Positions 6,392 to 10,787 of a stretch of 10,787 nt of DNA are shown here, in pieces. Both the position numbers and the translations under genes were made by a program. Origin of the DNA: Desulfobacterales bacterium (GTDB lineage: Bacteria > Desulfobacterota > Desulfobacteria > Desulfobacterales > 4be13); the NCBI GenBank assembly GCA_029934695.1, contig JAOZLU010000088.1:3433-14219 (forward strand), in the 5' to 3' direction. Within the stretch, counting starts at the first letter, position 1, and each line of letters opens with the position of its first letter. Under the pieces are notes generated by a model. The model was not told where the DNA came from, searched no databases, and worked only from the letters and a program-made list of their open reading frames with translations.

Positions 6392-9300
6392 TAGGAAGTC
6401 CCCTTATTTTTCAGCATAGCTTTGCACAGCGTGGCATCAGCATCTTCTCTTGCCAGAGAACGTGTCCAGAAGCGTTTTCCATTGCGCTTGATAATGATAA
6501 TGCCGTTATCCGAAACCGTATGAATCAGCCCGTCCAGAACAATTCGTGAGGTTCCCATTGGCTGTGGCAATGCCTTGCCAATCTGCTCCAGAATATAAGT
6601 CCAGGAATCATCCTGTGGTTTCAGATTCCAATGGTCATCTTTGTCCGCCGGGAAAAACTCCAGCGCAAGCATGTTGCCATGCGCGCCGATATGAACTTCC
6701 CCCCGCATTTCCTCGCCATTTCCAAGATAGGTGTTCCATCGTCTGGCAAAGATTTTTGCATAAGTTTCAATCCATGACATATCTCTGCCATCATCCACCG
6801 CAGGCATGACACCGACACTGTCAAACGGCCTGTAGAAAAACGGGAGTGTCACCTCACAGCAATCGCTGATCAGATCCTTTTGCTCCTCATTCAATCCGTA
6901 AAGTTCAAAGACTGCCTCATCCAATTCTGCTTCCCATTTCCGACGTTTTGCCTCAATTTTTTCTTCCTGCACACCGTCAGGATGCAGAATATTTCGCTTT
7001 TGCGGATGATAGCTGCGGAGCTTGTCAACGATGGAGATGACTTTGGCTGTGAAGGGGCTCTTTTTGTCCAAAACTATCGGAAGCCGAAGTCTTTCATTAA
7101 TAAGAATTTTGTCATGCCAAACGCCCCAGTTTGCTGAAGTAAGAAAAAGGTAGTATCGCGCAAACGACGACCATAAAATTCCAACCACAAGCTTGTATTT
7201 CCAAACGGTATCATAATTAAGCTGTATTACATGGAATGAGTGGTTGAAAGCATAAGGATCTGTTTCATACCTGGCTATTATTCTTCCGAAAAACCCTTGC
7301 GCCTGTGAAATACCCTCTTTTATTATCAATCGGTTCCCGACATAAATATCTTTAGTTTTTCCTCTATGTTCGACTTTTTCAGGAACTTGTTCAAAATCAG
7401 ATGTCCTCAGGGCATCATAACGATCAAATCTGTCATTCTTCACTTTTGAGAACGATTTTAGCCAACCAGCATCTTTAGTTTGACTCGCCTTCTTGAAACC
7501 GACACAACTACATTTTACATGTTTTTGCAAAATACTTGTCGCAGGCCATTTCCCGAGCCAGTTGATAAACTCCCAATCTTTATGGCGTACATGAGTAAGA
7601 AGCTTCCATATACGATAGTCAGACAAGTCGGTATCTCGAATAATTGCCATATCATTTGAATTCAAAATTACGGATTGAGACTTGTTCATTGCCAAAGACT
7701 GCTTGGCAGACCAGTAGTTCACGCCAGAAGCATTCTGTCTGCCTTTGGCGAATAAAATCGCAAGAAATGGCGAGTCAGCGCCCTTAAAGAAAAACTTCCT
7801 TACATGTGTAAAGTTAAAAATCTCATCCAGTCTTATACAATCCATCCACTGTTCACGAAACCTCTGAGCTGTGGAACCATGTTTGAACAGAACTCCGGCA
7901 GGCACGAGCATTCCAGCCTTCCCGCCATGTCTGAGAAAATCCAGTGAGCGCCAGAGAAAAGCCTGGGACGGCTCTTTGTCGCCGATTGTTTTATGATTCT
8001 TGCGGCACCACTCAAGCATCACCTGTTCCCGCTGTTTTGTTGTCGCATCAGCCTTATTGCCCGGCGCACCCCAGGGCGGATTGCCGACTATCACATCAGC
8101 ACATTGTTCGCCAAAACGCTCCTCCCAGAATTTGTTGCTCCCAATAGCCTCTGTGTCATAAGCATTACCAACCCAGATACAGTGGTAATGATGCTGAGAA
8201 CGGCTTTTCGTTGCAATCAGCTTGGGGAGTTTATTGCCCTTTTTTATCTGTTCGTGAACCGAAGGCGGATCAAGATAGTGTAACATGGAGAGATACAAAC
8301 TTAACACCGTAATTCTCGCTGCCTCTCTGTTGACCTCTATTCCTGATATCTGCCTTTGCAGAATTTCTTTCAATTCATCATAAGACAAATCCGCTTTCTT
8401 TTCATATTGTTTGTAGCGAGCTATGCGACGGAACGCTTCAACCAGAAAAATTCCCGATCCGCAGGCAGGATCAAGCACACGAGGGTTCTTTCTCAACTCT
8501 CTGACGGTCAGTATCCGAGAAAGAACAAACTCAACCAACGCAGGCGGTGTATAAAAGGCCCCGTCCTGACGGGCTTTGCTTTTCTTTTCGTCATTATTGG
8601 CTGATGGGTGGTAAAATTCCTCGTAAATTGAACTGATAAGATCAAGCGGGACAATATCAAAACGATATGAATAAAAAAACAGCTTTTTCTGAATACCGGC
8701 ATTTCCGTAGAGGAGGTCCTGAACAAGATCAAGATGCGCCTGTCTCACTGTTTTCTCTTCTTTATTGAGATCAGGAAACATGTCGCCGTTAAAATCCCGT
8801 GCCAATGTTCTGAACAATGCGTAAGTGAAATCCTTGTTTCTCAGAATACGCGGATAAAACGGTTTCTGTTCCGAAACATCTGATGCAATGCATTCAGTAT
8901 CATTTTTCAGAATGTCGGTCCAGCCGGCTGTCCGCCGTGCCACTTTGCGAAAATAATCTTCTGTCAGAATTCGGCGGTCTTCGAGATAACGGATAAATAT
9001 GGAACGGCCAATCAGAGTATGCGCGTACTTTATTTTTTCACCGGCCAGTCCTGCCTGAATCAGTTCACGCCGAACCGTTTTCAGATCGCGTATCAGAGAT
9101 TTGTCCGCACGGTTTTTCAGGTCGCCAAAACGCCCTTTCTCAAAAACCTTGCCAGATTCAACATTGTCCCGGTGAAAATTCTGTAATTTCTGAGCAATTT
9201 TTCCAATGTCATGCAGTGTCGCCAGTGCTTTAAGTTTGTTTCGTTTTTTGCTTTCCCCTGAAAAATGAAACGGCTTCTGAGCCAGGTCACAGACAGTGAT

Positions 9301-9585
9301 TTCTCCGGGTGAGGCCAAAAACAGCAATCTCGGACGTGCAAGGCTCCATAAGCGATTAAATGCTCTGATCTTCTCAGTATGATCTTCCCCACACGCTGCA
9401 AAAACTGCAATCGGATTATTTTCAACAAAAAAAACTTTCTCAGCACCGGCGCGTTTGGCAGCAGAGAGCCATTCACCCTTTTCCAGCCATTCGTTCTTGC
9501 GGAGTCTGTTCGGAGTGTCTGCAACTGAAAACAGTTCTCCGCTTTGAAAGTCCAAATCTGAGTATAGTTTTTCCAAGGCGATCAT
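6391..9585 (-). CDS. N6-adenine DNA methyltransferase of the Eco57I/type IIG-like class (1064 aa)
   Basis: The catalytic core lies in the middle. GAFYTPP at 342-348 is motif X, VLDPACGSGIFLVEAF at 370-385 is the SAM-binding motif I, and GIEVNREAARI (415-425) follows. VIVGNPPWG at 498-506 is motif IV (NPPW), characteristic of gamma-class N6-adenine methyltransferases. Residues 1-330 are an alpha-rich extension (NPIAVFAACG, SPGEITVCDL) that resembles the N-terminus of Eco57I-like enzymes but shows no clear D-ExK cluster. The last 500 residues should hold the target-recognition part and end in a small domain (GIIIIKRNGKRFWTRSL). It would methylate adenine in a specific site to protect host DNA from the coupled nuclease downstream. 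The start is the ATG at 9585: an in-frame TAA at 9597-9595 rules out anything further upstream, and the ribosome site is weak (GGAT). No frameshift or stop interrupts it. Confidence 0.88.
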   Translation of the reverse strand: MIALEKLYSDLDFQSGELFSVADTPNRLRKNEWLEKGEWLSAAKRAGAEKVFFVENNPIAVFAACGEDHTEKIRAFNRLWSLARPRLLFLASPGEITVCDLAQKPFHFSGESKKRNKLKALATLHDIGKIAQKLQNFHRDNVESGKVFEKGRFGDLKNRADKSLIRDLKTVRRELIQAGLAGEKIKYAHTLIGRSIFIRYLEDRRILTEDYFRKVARRTAGWTDILKNDTECIASDVSEQKPFYPRILRNKDFTYALFRTLARDFNGDMFPDLNKEEKTVRQAHLDLVQDLLYGNAGIQKKLFFYSYRFDIVPLDLISSIYEEFYHPSANNDEKKSKARQDGAFYTPPALVEFVLSRILTVRELRKNPRVLDPACGSGIFLVEAFRRIARYKQYEKKADLSYDELKEILQRQISGIEVNREAARITVLSLYLSMLHYLDPPSVHEQIKKGNKLPKLIATKSRSQHHYHCIWVGNAYDTEAIGSNKFWEERFGEQCADVIVGNPPWGAPGNKADATTKQREQVMLEWCRKNHKTIGDKEPSQAFLWRSLDFLRHGGKAGMLVPAGVLFKHGSTAQRFREQWMDCIRLDEIFNFTHVRKFFFKGADSPFLAILFAKGRQNASGVNYWSAKQSLAMNKSQSVILNSNDMAIIRDTDLSDYRIWKLLTHVRHKDWEFINWLGKWPATSILQKHVKCSCVGFKKASQTKDAGWLKSFSKVKNDRFDRYDALRTSDFEQVPEKVEHRGKTKDIYVGNRLIIKEGISQAQGFFGRIIARYETDPYAFNHSFHVIQLNYDTVWKYKLVVGILWSSFARYYLFLTSANWGVWHDKILINERLRLPIVLDKKSPFTAKVISIVDKLRSYHPQKRNILHPDGVQEEKIEAKRRKWEAELDEAVFELYGLNEEQKDLISDCCEVTLPFFYRPFDSVGVMPAVDDGRDMSWIETYAKIFARRWNTYLGNGEEMRGEVHIGAHGNMLALEFFPADKDDHWNLKPQDDSWTYILEQIGKALPQPMGTSRIVLDGLIHTVSDNGIIIIKRNGKRFWTRSLAREDADATLCKAMLKNKGTS

Positions 9586-9609
9586 TTTTTTGATTTATCC
9601 ATCATTTTT

Positions 9610-9802
9610 TTAATATAAATATGTTATGACTTTTCCCAAGTCTGCTCTGTACTGTTGGAAACTCGGAGCCTGTATATCTTCCGCGGCGCACCGGGCCGCT
9701 ATTTCGCTCCATGTTTCCTTATTATGCGGCTGATGTTTTGCTGTGATCGTCCCGTTCTCCTACGTCAGAGTTTCCTTCTCCCGACAGAATCATCTCAATC
9801 AT
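9610..9802 (-). pseudogene. Internally deleted partner gene of the AAA ATPase (start resembles a Toprim/DUF4276-type nuclease)
   Basis: ATG at 9802-9800 overlaps the ATPase stop as ATGA, a typical coupled start. The first codons read MIEMILSGEGNSDVGE. A beta-strand followed by SGEG-x-S/T-D-x-G is how Toprim-like DUF4276/RloB-type proteins begin, with the Glu as the metal ligand. This frame stops at 9722. In the next frame, from 9759 to the TAA at 9610-9612, 49 codons read ENGTITAKHQ..., ETWSEIAARCAAEDI, QAPSFQQYRADLGKVI. This has the character of the family's C-terminus (xPSFxxxxxDL). The middle, normally 100-200 residues with the other acidic metal ligands, is absent. The gene thus seems to have lost its interior with a change of frame. 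It ends 24 bp before the methyltransferase start. The family assignment is by motif appearance only. Confidence 0.55.
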
Positions 9803-10787
9803 GGCAATTCTTTCAAGCTGGCATTCGCAAAGACTTCACCGGGCCCCATATATTCGAGTTTCTCTCTGATCCGGGGGATGTCAAAAAAATTATATGTCTG
9901 TGTTTTTCCTGTCTGAGAATCCCTGTAAACAAGCATCACCGATTTCTTGGCAATATCGTCGTCTAAGAAGTTTAAAATCATGGGGCTGTGTGGTTAAAAA
10001 AATTTGCTGGGTGGCTCTGACCATTTCATCCATCAGATATTCCATGACCTCATGATTCAGCCCGTCTTCGATTTCATCAAAAAGCAGCACAGAATGATCG
10101 GTTTGCAATTGTGAGAATATTGCGAGAATACGCAAAAATCCGTCGCTGACATGCTTTGCTTCTGTTGATGATGGGAGGGGGAAAAGACCATTCTCGCTGA
10201 GATTTTCAAATCTTTCATAAATCCGGAGTTCCTTCCATCCTGAGTGTCTGGCCTTAATATCATAATCGTCGAACTCGTCAAAAAGTCGCTGCATCTGTTT
10301 GTGAATATGCTGCTTTTTCTCTTCCGGAAGAGTGTATAAAAAAGCAGAAAGTTTCTCCCCTCCGATGCCCAGATCGCCTTCTGCTGTTCCTGCACGTTTT
10401 CTGAGGAGCATCGGATTCAGCAGTTCCAGCGTCTTTACTGACCTGAGGAAATGCCTGATACGAATCAGTTCGGCACCCAACACCTGTTCTTTCAATACAC
10501 CCAGAACAGAGCCTTCATACTCGAAATCAATTGATTTTTTAATATCTCCCAGATGATAAAATCCCTTTTCCACCCTTAAAAGTATGGTTTGTTCACTATT
10601 CGTCCGGGCGATCTGTTCGCTGCCGCAACTTAGGGAACTAAGATTCAAGGTTCCTGACCATGAGTAATTTTTATCTTGCAGCGTAAAGCATAATTTAAAA
10701 GTTATCGTCCGGCTTTTTTTGAACTGGGATTTTATTTGTCTGGTTTTCCAATCTCTTGATTTCAGCCACTGGCCGACCTTTGCCCGG
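9799..10787 (-). pseudogene. AAA_15/AAA_21-type ABC-like ATPase, frameshifted, 5' end beyond the window
   Basis: The minus-strand frame is open to the right edge without a stop (codons AKVGQWLKSRDWKTR...), so the TTG at 10648 is internal and the Walker A part lies outside. Visible motifs: HVSDGFLRILAI is the ABC-signature-like segment, SVLLFDEIEDGLNHE is Walker B with catalytic Glu and D-loop, then ATQQIFLTT. The family then has H-S-P (the H-loop), but here the frame reads QPHDFKLL and runs on to a stop at 9890. The correct continuation, MILNFLDDDIAKK ... GPGEVFANASLKELP, is in another frame from 9981 to 9799. Adding one CA to ACCACACAGCCCC (complement of 9982-9994) would give TTHSPMILNFLDDD, so the lesion is a 2-bp loss in a CA run. 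Such ATPases drive effector nucleases in anti-phage pairs. It is inactive unless the shift is a sequencing error or is bypassed. Confidence 0.75.

Noticed and set aside
9150..9230. LHDIGK in the methyltransferase N-terminal region, suggestive of an HD phosphohydrolase motif
   Set aside because: The required upstream His and downstream Asp of an HD domain are not in place; taken as a chance match.
9117..9524. 135-codon minus-strand frame inside the methyltransferase
   Set aside because: It lies wholly within the methyltransferase coding sequence and its low-complexity, Arg/Leu-rich product has no family character.
10646..10648. TTG as the start of the AAA ATPase
   Set aside because: The frame remains open with protein-like sequence to the window edge and the Walker A motif is still missing, so the real start lies further right.

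Overview
The window looks like chromosomal DNA from an anaerobic deltaproteobacterium (Desulfobacterota, Desulfobacteraceae/Desulfococcaceae type). This is an inference, not an identification. It rests on three things: a PAS-sigma54 activator with a cysteine cluster, a PlsC-acyltransferase/esterase fusion, and intergenic spacers full of short dispersed repeats. No rRNA, tRNA, CRISPR array or intact transposase is visible.

Left part (1-5100). The window opens inside a plus-strand gene for an AAA-like ATPase whose C-terminus is a PD-(D/E)XK nuclease-like domain. After a repeat-bearing spacer comes a large two-domain lipid enzyme (998-3196, plus): an acyltransferase followed by an alpha/beta-hydrolase. 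A 425-bp spacer (3197-3621) has no gene but holds a 19-bp tandem repeat, a long imperfect inverted repeat and two smaller hairpins. One hairpin displays a near-perfect Shine-Dalgarno sequence in its loop, followed by ATG-TAA. Then comes a minus-strand sigma54-dependent activator (3622-5022). An almost identical 20-bp repeat lies in opposite orientations on the two sides of the acyltransferase-regulator block (932-951 and 5051-5070).

Right part (5133-10787), all minus strand: a decaying defence island. In transcription order it holds: (1) an AAA ATPase that runs off the right edge and is frameshifted exactly at its H-loop (TTHSP) motif; (2) a remnant of a coupled partner gene that begins like a Toprim-type nuclease (SGEGNSDVG), where the start and the end of the protein survive in different frames and the middle is missing; (3) an intact 1064-residue N6-adenine DNA methyltransferase; (4) an intact 227-residue PD-(D/E)XK nuclease whose start codon overlaps the methyltransferase stop; (5) the first 62 codons of a second DNA methylase (DPPYYTACPNP motif), broken off, followed by about 340 bp of decayed sequence that may include its last codons.

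The reading that best joins these facts is this. An ATPase/Toprim anti-phage pair (RloA/RloB- or PARIS-like architecture) and a second methylase sat on either side of a two-gene restriction-modification unit. The flanking genes have decayed and only the methylase-nuclease pair remains open. The island's promoter is not visible; it probably lies beyond the right edge.
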